Part shown: positions 32,024 to 39,162 of the stretch, one piece after another | Layout of the letters: each line of letters starts with the position of its first letter | How positions within the stretch are numbered: the first letter of the stretch is position 1 | Assembly: GCA_020849665.1 (NCBI GenBank) | Contig: JADLFX010000050.1 | Span: 1-64,000 of the forward strand | Direction of reading: 5' to 3' | DNA from: Planctomycetota bacterium | Lineage (GTDB): Bacteria > Planctomycetota > UBA1135 > UBA2386 | Length of the DNA stretch: 64,000 nucleotides | Program-made: the position numbers and the translations under genes | Notes under the pieces: generated by a model | What the model was told of the DNA's origin: nothing | What the model saw: the letters and a program-made list of their open reading frames with translations, nothing else | The model's database searches: none

Positions 32024-34600
32024 CTACTCGTAGCGCACCGCGTCGGCAGGGTTCTCCCGCGCGGCGCGCAGCGCGGGCAGCACCGCGGCCAGCACCCCGA
32101 GTCCCAGCGCGAGCGCCGGCACGACGACCACCCAGGGCCACGGGACCACCACCGGCGCCTCCAGCCCCGAGACCTCGTTCAGACCCGCGACCACCACGCG
32201 GCCGAGGAGCAGCCCCAGCAGGACCGCGAGACCGGCGCCGAGTACCGCCACCACGAGCCCCTCGCAGACGAACGCGGTCCGCAGCTGCGCGCGGTCCATG
32301 CCCAGCGCCCGCAGGACGCCGATCTCCCGGTGCCGCGCCAGCGCGGCAATGGTCATCGCGTTGACCAGCCCGACCCCCGAGAGGCCCAGGATGAGGGCCA
32401 GGAGCACGTCGAAGACCCGGAAGTCGCGCGTCACGTCGAAGCTGAGGTACTCCACGATCTCCGCGCCGCGCTTGGCCCAGGTGAATCCGGGGAAGCGCCT
32501 GCGCACCTCGCGCAGGACGTCCCAGGCGTTGGCGCCGTCGTGCAGGTGCAGCGTGAGGTGCGTGACGCAGCTCGACCCGACGCAGAAGTCGTTCTGCAGC
32601 CAGCGCGGATGGGCCAGCGCGAACGCGCGCTCATCGGGGAAGAAGCCGCTTGCGTCGCTCACCGCCAGCACGGTGTAGCCGCTCACGCCCAGCGAGGTCG
32701 TGACCGCGAGGATCCCGCCGGGGGCCAGCCCGCGCAGGCGCGCCAGGCGGCGGCTCACCACCACGCTGCGCGTCTCGGCGTAGCGGCGCGCGAGTTCGGG
32801 CCGCTCCGCGAACGGCCCGCCCGGGCCGGCCAGGAGCTCCGGCGCGAGGCCGCTCAGCGGGATCGGCGCCGCCACGCGGCCCAGATGCGGCTCGACCGCA
32901 CGCACCCCGGGCACCTGCCCCAACGTGGCCGCCTCCGCGGCGCCGATCCCGGCGCCCTCCAGGAAGAGCCGTCCCAGCATCGTGCGCGCGCCGAACTCCC
33001 AGGTCTCGCCGCGCAGCGCGTAGGTCACGTGCTTGAGGGCGAGCAGCGCCAGGAGCACCACGGCGAGGCCGCATACCGACGCGGCGAAGCGCCCCGGATT
33101 GCGCGCCATGGCCTTGTCCAGCAGGAAGGAGCCCAGGGGCGTGAACAGGCGCAGCGGCACCAGGACCAGCCGGCCCAGGCCCAGGACCAGACGCGGCACG
33201 AGCAGGAGGACGCCGCCGAAGAGCAGGATCGTGGCCCCCAGCTGCAGGAGCACGATCAGGATCTCGCGGCCGTCCTCGGCCAGGAGTGGGGTCATCGCCA
33301 GGTACGCGCCGGGCAGCACGAGCACCAGCAGCACGAACAGGAACAGGTTCACGCCGCGCAGCAGGTCCTGTGCGCCGCCGGGTCCCAGGCCGTGGCCATG
33401 CAGGACCGCGAGCGCGGGGAGGTTGCGGGCCTTCCACAGCGGGAACGAGGCGCCCGCGAGGGTGAAGAGCACGCCGAGCAGCGCGGTGCCCGCGCACGGC
33501 CAGAACGGCACCTCGAACACGGGGATGGCACGGCCGAAGCCGAGCGTTCCGATGCGCAGCTCCTGCAGGATGCGCGCCAGCCCGATCCCGCCGCCGACGC
33601 CCAGGGCCGCGCCGGCCACCGCCAGCAGCGTGGCGTCGAGCAGGAACACCGACGCCACGGTGCCGCGCCCCGCGCCGAGGCAGCGCAGCAGCCCGATCTG
33701 CCGCAGCCGCTCCACCAGGGAGTGCGAGAGGGTCTGGAACACCACGAACATGCCCAGCACGAGGGCGAGGCAGCCGAGCACCTTCACTCCGTTGCGGAAC
33801 GCGCGCTCGTCGGCCGCCTCGCCGAGGGTGGCGGCACGCGCGTCGAGCACCTCGAACTCCGCGCTCAGGGCACGCGCCAGCGTCTCGGTGCCGCGCCCGG
33901 GCAGGCGCGCGACCTGGTGGAGCGCCGGAACGTCCGGTCCGAGCCGCCGCGCCAACGCATCCGTGCCCACCACGACCTGGCCCAGGTTGCGCCGCGCCAG
34001 GCGCTCGTGCGCCAGGATGCCGGCCACCTCGACCTCGAGCGCGAGCGGCGCGAAGGCAGGGGCCGGGCCCGCGACCAGGACGCCGTCCCGGCAGCGCGGC
34101 AGGACCCGCTCCGGCACACGCGCGAGCGCCACCCGGTCGCCGACCCGCAGGCCGTGGAGGCGGGCCAGCTCGGCGGCCACCAGCACCGCGCCGGTGCCGT
34201 CGGCCTCGTGCAGGTCGCGCCCCTCGGCCACGGCGTAGTGGCGGAACGGCGACGGCAGCGGGGCGATGCCGAAGAGCTGCGGCGTGCCCAGCGCGGCAGC
34301 GCCGCGCGCGAGCGCCACCGGCGTCTCCCGGATCCGCCCGTGCGCGGCCACGTCGGCGTGGGCGGCCAGCACGGCCTCCACCTGCGCATCCTGCCAGCCC
34401 GGATCGCGCGGCTGCAGCTCGAGATCGACCCGCCCGAACTCCTGACCGCGTTCCAGCAGACGGCTCTGGATGGTGTTGTGGTCCACGACGTGGATCGCCG
34501 TGACCACCGCCACGCCCAGGGCGACGCCCGCCACGCTCAGGAGCGTGCGCAGGCGGTCAGATGCCCAGCTCTTGCAGACGAGAAAAGACGTCAGCCGCAC
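32024..34600 (-). CDS. ABC transporter permease with FtsX-like domains
   Basis: 858 residues from GTG 34600, inside the end of the ATPase gene (44-base overlap). No earlier in-frame start suits, because the first residues (RLTSFLVCKSWASDRLRTLLSVAGVALGVAVVTAI) are the typical first helix of FtsX/MacB-type permeases. Residues about 45-250 are extracytoplasmic, followed by helices near 265-480 and a second periplasmic part, and the last three helices end in LPALRAARENPADAVRYE, the conserved C-terminus. The arrangement (two FtsX halves, about ten helices) resembles YbbP-type lipoprotein or lipid exporters. With the LolD-like ATPase it forms a complete exporter; the substrate is unknown. Confidence 0.88.
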   Translation of the reverse strand: MRLTSFLVCKSWASDRLRTLLSVAGVALGVAVVTAIHVVDHNTIQSRLLERGQEFGRVDLELQPRDPGWQDAQVEAVLAAHADVAAHGRIRETPVALARGAAALGTPQLFGIAPLPSPFRHYAVAEGRDLHEADGTGAVLVAAELARLHGLRVGDRVALARVPERVLPRCRDGVLVAGPAPAFAPLALEVEVAGILAHERLARRNLGQVVVGTDALARRLGPDVPALHQVARLPGRGTETLARALSAEFEVLDARAATLGEAADERAFRNGVKVLGCLALVLGMFVVFQTLSHSLVERLRQIGLLRCLGAGRGTVASVFLLDATLLAVAGAALGVGGGIGLARILQELRIGTLGFGRAIPVFEVPFWPCAGTALLGVLFTLAGASFPLWKARNLPALAVLHGHGLGPGGAQDLLRGVNLFLFVLLVLVLPGAYLAMTPLLAEDGREILIVLLQLGATILLFGGVLLLVPRLVLGLGRLVLVPLRLFTPLGSFLLDKAMARNPGRFAASVCGLAVVLLALLALKHVTYALRGETWEFGARTMLGRLFLEGAGIGAAEAATLGQVPGVRAVEPHLGRVAAPIPLSGLAPELLAGPGGPFAERPELARRYAETRSVVVSRRLARLRGLAPGGILAVTTSLGVSGYTVLAVSDASGFFPDERAFALAHPRWLQNDFCVGSSCVTHLTLHLHDGANAWDVLREVRRRFPGFTWAKRGAEIVEYLSFDVTRDFRVFDVLLALILGLSGVGLVNAMTIAALARHREIGVLRALGMDRAQLRTAFVCEGLVVAVLGAGLAVLLGLLLGRVVVAGLNEVSGLEAPVVVPWPWVVVVPALALGLGVLAAVLPALRAARENPADAVRYE

Positions 34601-35300
34601 GGAGGCCTTCTCCAGTGAGCGCGTGGCGCGGGTCGAGCACGCCGTCCTTGAGGAAGAGCACACGCTGCCCCGCCGCGGCGTCGCGCGGGTTGTGCGTGAC
34701 CAGGAGGACCGTGGCGGCGAACGCGCCCCCGACTTCGCGCAGGAGTGCCACGATCTCCTCGCCCGCCTTGCTCGAGAGGTTGCCGGTGGGCTCGTCGCAG
34801 AGCAGCAGGGGCGGGCGGGCGGCCAGGGCCCGGGCGATGCTGACGCGCTGCATCTCGCCCCCCGAGAGCCGGCGCGGCAGGCGCCGGGCCAGTTCCTCGA
34901 TGCCAAGACGCCCCAGGAGCCCGTCGATCCGGTCCCGGTGCGCGGCCGGATCCTCGCCCGCGATCCGCAGGGGCAGCTCGACGTTCTCGCGCACCGTGAG
35001 GTCCGGGAGGAGGTTGAAGAACTGGAACACGAAGCCCACCTGGCGCCGGCGCAGCCGGGTGCGCTCCTCCTCGTCCAGCCGCGAGAGGCACGCCCCCGCC
35101 AGCCAGATCTCCCCAGCGCTGGGCAGGTCCAGGCCGGCGAGGAGGTGCAGCAGGGTCGACTTCCCCGATCCCGACGGTCCCATGATCGTGGTGAAGGTGC
35201 CGGGCTCGAGGGCGAACGACACCCCGCGCAGGATCGGCACCGGCCGCCCTTCCACCTCGTGGAAGCGGAAGACGTCCCTGGCCTCCAGCACCGATGCCAT
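34557..35300 (-). CDS. LolD/MacB-type ABC transporter ATPase
   Basis: 247 residues. Walker A GPSGSGKST at about 42-50, Q-loop FVFQFFNLLPDLTVRENV (the FNLLP segment is typical for the LolD/MacB/FtsE group), signature LSGGEMQRVSIARAL, Walker B LLLCDEPTGNLSS, and the H-loop VTHNPRDA. It energises the FtsX-type permease encoded directly behind, whose start lies within this gene. ATG 35300 stands 6 bases after a TACCGT hexamer and has no Shine-Dalgarno sequence. Function as a mechanotransmission-type lipoprotein or peptide exporter follows from the family, not from sequence of the substrate. Confidence 0.94.
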   Translation of the reverse strand: MASVLEARDVFRFHEVEGRPVPILRGVSFALEPGTFTTIMGPSGSGKSTLLHLLAGLDLPSAGEIWLAGACLSRLDEEERTRLRRRQVGFVFQFFNLLPDLTVRENVELPLRIAGEDPAAHRDRIDGLLGRLGIEELARRLPRRLSGGEMQRVSIARALAARPPLLLCDEPTGNLSSKAGEEIVALLREVGGAFAATVLLVTHNPRDAAAGQRVLFLKDGVLDPRHALTGEGLRAADVFSRLQELGI

Positions 35301-35306
35301 TCCGGG

Positions 35307-35312
35307 ACGGTA
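35307..35312 (-). promoter_or_regulatory. -10-like TACCGT before the ABC exporter operon
   Basis: TACCGT on the minus strand (35312-35307), 6 bases before the ATG at 35300, in the context GATACCGTCCCG, the same as before the M16 operon. It lies 22 bases from the divergent TAGGAT on the plus strand. Confidence 0.4.
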
Positions 35313-35334
35313 TCGGCATCGCCGCCTCCCCGGC

Positions 35335-35340
35335 TAGGAT
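35335..35340 (+). promoter_or_regulatory. -10 candidate TAGGAT before the DUF1992 gene
   Basis: TAGGAT, four of six to TATAAT, ends 9 bases before the GTG start at 35350. No Shine-Dalgarno sequence, so transcripts are probably leaderless or nearly so. Confidence 0.42.
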
Positions 35341-35349
35341 CCGGCGCGC

Positions 35350-35670
35350 GTGGACGTCCTGGCACGGATCGGCGAGCGCCGGATCGCGGAGGCGGTGGAG
35401 CGCGGCGACCTCGACCACAACCCTCTCGCGGGCCGGCCCCTCCCCCTGGAAGACCTGGACAAGGTCCCGGCGGAGCTGCGCGGCGCCTACACGGTGTTGA
35501 AGAACGCCGGCGCGCTCCCGCCCGAGCTGGAAGCGCGCAAGGAGGTCCTCGGCCTGCAGGCGCTGCTCCACGCGTGCACGCGCGACACCGACCTGGACGC
35601 GCTCCGGCTCCGGCTGACCCGCCTCCAGCTCCACGCCGACCTGCAGCGGGACGCGCGCCTCCAGGCCTGA
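35350..35670 (+). CDS. DUF1992 protein (DnaJ-homologue C28-like domain)
   Basis: 106 residues from a GTG start. The sequence IGERRIAEAVERGDLDHNPLAGRPLPLEDL is the hallmark of DUF1992, the conserved domain of DNAJC28-like proteins (small bacterial YhdN-like proteins), whose molecular role is not known. The family usually continues with Pro-x-x-(L/M)R-ayxxLKNAGxlPPElexrKE, matched here by PAELRGAYTVLKNAGALPPELEARKE. The remainder is an Arg/Leu-rich helix. It diverges from the ABC exporter with 49 bases between starts. A bulged hairpin overlaps its stop codon. Confidence 0.88.
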   Translation: MDVLARIGERRIAEAVERGDLDHNPLAGRPLPLEDLDKVPAELRGAYTVLKNAGALPPELEARKEVLGLQALLHACTRDTDLDALRLRLTRLQLHADLQRDARLQA

Positions 35671-35696
35671 GCCGGTCGGCGGCTCCGCCGAGGCTC
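35669..35696 (+). terminator. Hairpin at the end of the DUF1992 gene
   Basis: GAGCC and TCGGCG pair with CGCCGA and GGCTC, leaving a 2-base bulge and a 4-base loop. It starts at the stop codon. No T run follows (CAGCGCACG), so termination is only possible, not shown. Confidence 0.35.
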
Positions 35697-35804
35697 CAGC
35701 GCACGTGAGCTCTCCTTGCCAGGGCGCATTCCGGTCGCGCGCGGATAAAGTTCGCGCGTCCACTTGACGATCCATCCAGTCCCTACGAAGAGCTGGCCGT
35801 CGCA

Positions 35805-35836
35805 GGGAGCCCGCCGGGAGACGACGCCGGGCTCCC
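35805..35836 (+). other. 9-base-pair inverted repeat upstream of the glycosyltransferase gene
   Basis: GGGAGCCCG (35805-35813) and CGGGCTCCC (35828-35836) are perfect complements around a 14-base loop. It lies 117 bases before the ATG at 35954, within a 283-base gap. It could be an RNA hairpin in the leader or a dyad operator; neither can be decided by reading. A TAAAGT hexamer (35746-35751) upstream could be a -10 for a long leader containing it. Confidence 0.4.
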
Positions 35837-35953
35837 TCGGCGCCACCGGCGAAACCCGCGGGCCCACCGTAGCGTCTGTGCGGTGGCCGCCGCGGGAGTG
35901 ACACCACGCGGCACACCACGTCCGATCCGTTCTGCGAGCCGATCCACCCCGCC

Positions 35954-37201
35954 ATGCAGTTCCACGTCCTCTCCCTCGAAGGACCCGACCCGTACGCGCG
36001 CGCCGGCGGTCTGGCCTCGCGCGTGGATGGGCTGACGCAGTCGCTGGGCTCGCTGGGGTTCGAGACGCACCTGTGGTTCGTGGGCGATCCCAACCGCCCG
36101 GGCCACGAGACCCGCGGCAACCTGCACCTGCACCGCTGGGGACAGTGGATCAGCGCCTACCACCCCGGCGGCGTGTACGACGGCGAGGAGCTCAAGCGCG
36201 ACGACTATGCCCGTTCGCTGCCGCCGTACATGATGGCGCACCACCTGCTCCCGCACCTGCGCCAGGGCGGGCGCGCGGTGGTCCTGGCCGAGGAGTGGCA
36301 CACCTACCACGCGGTCCTGCACCTCGACTGGCTGTTGCGCGAGGCGCGGCTGCGGGAACGGGTCAGCATCCTCTGGAACGCCAACAACTACTTCGGCTTC
36401 GAGACCATCGACTGGCCCCGTCTGGCGGATGCGGCGGCGATCACCACGGTGAGCCGCTACATGAAGCACCGCATGCAGAGCCTCGGCGCGGATGCCCTGG
36501 TGATCCCCAACGGACTCGGGGAGGACTCGTTCGAGCCGGCCTGCACCGACGGCGTGAGCGAGTTCCAGCACCGGTTCGCGGACCGCACCGTGCTGGTCAA
36601 GATGGCCCGCTTCGACCCGGACAAGCGCTGGCTGCTGGCCATCGAGACCGTGGCCGAACTCAAGCGTCAGGGCTGGCACCCGCTGCTGATCGCACGCGGC
36701 GGCAGCGAGGCACACGGCCACGAGGTGCTGGCGGCGGCCAAGGAGCTGGACCTGAAGGTCGCCGAGCGCTTCTCGCCCGGCCCGGGCGTGAACCCGCTGC
36801 TCTCCTGCCTGGACCGTCTGGACGACATCGACGTGGTCAACCTGCGCACGCCCGTGGATGCCGCCGGCCGGCGCGTGCTCTTCCGCGGCGCCGACGCGGT
36901 CCTCGCCAACAGCGGCCACGAGCCCTTCGGCCTCGTCGGCCTGGAGACCATGGCGGTCGGCGGACTCGCGGTGACCGGCAACACCGGCGAGGACTACGCC
37001 GAGCAGGGCCGCAACGCACTGGTCCTGCAGACCACCGACCCGCGCGAGTTCGTGGAGCTCTACCGCGGCCTGCGCCAGCAGCCCGCCGAGGAGAAGGCGC
37101 TGCGCCGCGAGGGCCAGCGCACCGCGCAGGAGTACGCCTGGCCCAAGGTGGTGCGGCGCGTGCTGCTGCCGCGGATCACGCTGATCGGCGAGAACCGCTG
37201 A
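35954..37201 (+). CDS. GT4-family glycosyltransferase
   Basis: 415 residues. The start QFHVLSLEGPDPYARAGGLASRVDGLTQSL has the N-terminal glycine-rich donor/acceptor loop of GT-B enzymes, related to glycogen-synthase-like GT4 proteins. The middle has ITTVSRYMKHRMQSLGADALVIPNGL and KMARFDPDKRWLLAIETVAEL. The C-terminal donor site reads NSGHEPFGLVGLE, the E-x7-E motif of GT4. No signal or membrane helix is present, so it acts in the cytoplasm, perhaps on a soluble sugar or at the membrane face; acceptor unknown. It stands alone after a 283-base gap and its stop is one base away from that of the convergent MFS gene. Confidence 0.9.
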   Translation: MQFHVLSLEGPDPYARAGGLASRVDGLTQSLGSLGFETHLWFVGDPNRPGHETRGNLHLHRWGQWISAYHPGGVYDGEELKRDDYARSLPPYMMAHHLLPHLRQGGRAVVLAEEWHTYHAVLHLDWLLREARLRERVSILWNANNYFGFETIDWPRLADAAAITTVSRYMKHRMQSLGADALVIPNGLGEDSFEPACTDGVSEFQHRFADRTVLVKMARFDPDKRWLLAIETVAELKRQGWHPLLIARGGSEAHGHEVLAAAKELDLKVAERFSPGPGVNPLLSCLDRLDDIDVVNLRTPVDAAGRRVLFRGADAVLANSGHEPFGLVGLETMAVGGLAVTGNTGEDYAEQGRNALVLQTTDPREFVELYRGLRQQPAEEKALRREGQRTAQEYAWPKVVRRVLLPRITLIGENR

Positions 37202-37202
37202 C

Positions 37203-38360
37203 TCACGCCGGCCCTGCGACCCGCCGGAAGAGCAGGGTCGCGGCCATGGCCAGACCGCAGAGCACCGCCATGCCCAGGAAGGGCAGTTCCGGGGCGAGGG
37301 CATGGAGACCTCCGCTGAGGAGGAGCGTGAGGCCGGTCGACACACCGAACGCCAGCGTGGCGTAGAGCCCCTGGGCGGTGGAGGCGATCCGCGCCGGCAT
37401 GCGTTCCTGCAGCCACGCGATCGCCGCCACGTGGGTCAGGGCATAGGTCAGGGCGTGCAGGGTCTGCAGGCCGAACACCAGCGCAGGGTGCGCCGCATAG
37501 GCCGTACCCACCCAGCGGACCACGCCCGCCAGCCCCGCGATCCCCAGGAGAGCGCGCCGCGGGAAGCGCCGCAGGATCCTGGTGGCCGAGCGGAACAGGA
37601 ACACCTCCGCCACGACGCCCGTGGCCCACGCGCACCCGATCCAGGGATCGCTCAAGCCCGCGGCCCGCCAGTGCAGCGTGCCGTAGCCGTAGAGCGCGCC
37701 GTGGCTGCCCTGGATCAGGGCGCAGACCGCGAGCAGCGCGAGGAACCCCGGCTGGCTCAGCACCTCGCGCCACGACGCCGTCCCGCGCGCCGACCCGGCG
37801 GGTCCCGGCCCGTCCGGCTCCACCGGAGGCTCGGGCGCGCCGACCAGGGCTGCCGCCACGGCCCAGCAGGAGGCGATCATCACGGCCAGCAGCCAGCCTG
37901 CCTCGCCGCCGCAGATCACGGCGGCGAACACGTTCATGCCCAGGAACGCGAGCGAGCCGTAGAGGCGCGTGCGCCCGTAGTCGACCGTCCCCCGCCGCGC
38001 CCAGAGCACCGCGATGGCGTCGGTGAGCGGAACGAGCGGCGCGGAGAGCGCGTTCCAGAGCACCTCGATGGCCAGGATCGCGAGCACTCCCTCGACCGGC
38101 AGGTAGAGCAGGCTGGCGGTCGCCATGGCCAGGGCGATCCCGAGCTGGAAGCGGACCCGCCGCGGCATGCGGTCGGCCAGCGCGACCACGAAGGGGGTCA
38201 CCAGGACGCGCACCCAGGTCCCCACCGCCAGCACCACCGCGACCATCTCCGGTTCGATGCCCCGCGCGCGCAGCCAGAGCGGCCAGAACGGCAGCCGCAG
38301 GCCCGGGGCCAGGAACACGGCTGCGAAGAGCAGGCCCAGGCGGAACGACGGCGAGCCCAT
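37203..38360 (-). CDS. MFS transporter, LacY/HcaT-like
   Basis: 385 residues with about 12 hydrophobic helices. After ATG 38360 the sequence GLLFAAVFLAPGLRLPFWPLWLRARGI matches the first helix and loop of the MFS_1-like group (PF12832 type: nucleoside or phenylpropionate transporter relatives), and TPFVVALADRMPRRVRFQLGIAL is the loop 2-3 signature. The central loop is Pro/Gly/Glu-rich (APEPPVEPDGPGPAG). The second half has YGTLHWRAAGLSD and QTLHALTYALTHVAAIAWLQE, a conserved helix in this group. The substrate cannot be told from sequence. Convergent with the glycosyltransferase gene with a single base between stops. Confidence 0.85.
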   Translation of the reverse strand: MGSPSFRLGLLFAAVFLAPGLRLPFWPLWLRARGIEPEMVAVVLAVGTWVRVLVTPFVVALADRMPRRVRFQLGIALAMATASLLYLPVEGVLAILAIEVLWNALSAPLVPLTDAIAVLWARRGTVDYGRTRLYGSLAFLGMNVFAAVICGGEAGWLLAVMIASCWAVAAALVGAPEPPVEPDGPGPAGSARGTASWREVLSQPGFLALLAVCALIQGSHGALYGYGTLHWRAAGLSDPWIGCAWATGVVAEVFLFRSATRILRRFPRRALLGIAGLAGVVRWVGTAYAAHPALVFGLQTLHALTYALTHVAAIAWLQERMPARIASTAQGLYATLAFGVSTGLTLLLSGGLHALAPELPFLGMAVLCGLAMAATLLFRRVAGPA

Positions 38361-38496
38361 GCGGGCGGGGCAGCAATGCCACAGCGGCCATGGCGTGTCC
38401 AGCGCGGCGCGGTGCGAGTTGGTACGAACGTGGGATGAGTGCCGCGCCGCTCCGTTCGTCGGAGGCGGGCCTGCGGCGCGGATGCGCACGGGCGGC

Positions 38497-38502
38497 TACC
38501 CT
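38497..38502 (+). promoter_or_regulatory. -10 candidate TACCCT before the sigma factor gene
   Basis: TACCCT ends 15 bases before the ATG at 38518. No Shine-Dalgarno sequence lies between. It lies in the 157-base gap after the divergent MFS gene. Confidence 0.33.
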
Positions 38503-38517
38503 TCCCGTCGCGCACGC

Positions 38518-39162
38518 ATGACCCAGACCCCCGAACCGGAAGACTCCCTGGTCGAGCGGATCCGCCAGGGCAGCGAGGACGCCCTGGCGGAGTATTTCGG
38601 CCGCCACCGCGAGCGCCTCTGGCGGCTGGTCCACTTCCGCATGGACCCGCGCCTGCAGGGCCGGGTGGATCCGGAAGACGTGCTGCAGGAGGCGTTCGTC
38701 GACGTCGCCAAGCGGATCCACATCTGGGTCGAGAATCCCACGATGCCCCTGCGCCTTTGGGTGCGGCTCACCGTGGGGCAGACCCTGATCGAGGTGCATC
38801 GCCGCCACCTGCTGGTGCAGGCCCGCAGCGTCGAACACGAGGTGCCGGGCCGGTTGCGTATGCCGGGCGCCTCCAGCGTCACGCTCTCGGCGCACCTCGC
38901 CGGCAGCCTGACCTCTCCCAGCCGTGCCGCCATTCGCGAGGAGGCCAAGCGCCTCCTGCACGAGGCGATCGAGCAGATGGACCCGATCGACCGGCAGGTC
39001 CTGACCATGCGCCACTTCGAGGAGCTGAGCAACGCCGAGGTCGCCGAGGAACTCGGCCTCCAGCCCTCCACCGCGAGCGCCCGCTACATCCGCGCCCTGG
39101 CGCGCCTCAAGGACGTCCTGCGCCCGCTCGACCCGGACCAGGCGAAGGGCCCGCCGCCGTGA
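38518..39162 (+). CDS. ECF-type RNA polymerase sigma factor (planctomycete-kinase-linked)
   Basis: 214 residues. Region 2 (about 18-90) has YFGRHRERLWRLVHFRMDPRLQGRVDPEDVLQEAFVDVAKR, in which DPEDVLQEAF is the family's DA(E/D)DVxQE(V/T)F. Region 4 (about 145-205) has LHEAIEQMDPIDRQVLTMRHFEELSNAEVAEELGL, then ASARYIRALARLK, a helix-turn-helix that binds the -35 element. The long segment between them (residues 100-140) is unusual for classical ECF factors and typical for the planctomycete groups linked to Ser/Thr kinases. The stop overlaps the kinase start by GTGA, so both proteins are made in step, and the kinase is the likely regulator. Targets cannot be read from the window. Confidence 0.93.
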   Translation: MTQTPEPEDSLVERIRQGSEDALAEYFGRHRERLWRLVHFRMDPRLQGRVDPEDVLQEAFVDVAKRIHIWVENPTMPLRLWVRLTVGQTLIEVHRRHLLVQARSVEHEVPGRLRMPGASSVTLSAHLAGSLTSPSRAAIREEAKRLLHEAIEQMDPIDRQVLTMRHFEELSNAEVAEELGLQPSTASARYIRALARLKDVLRPLDPDQAKGPPP

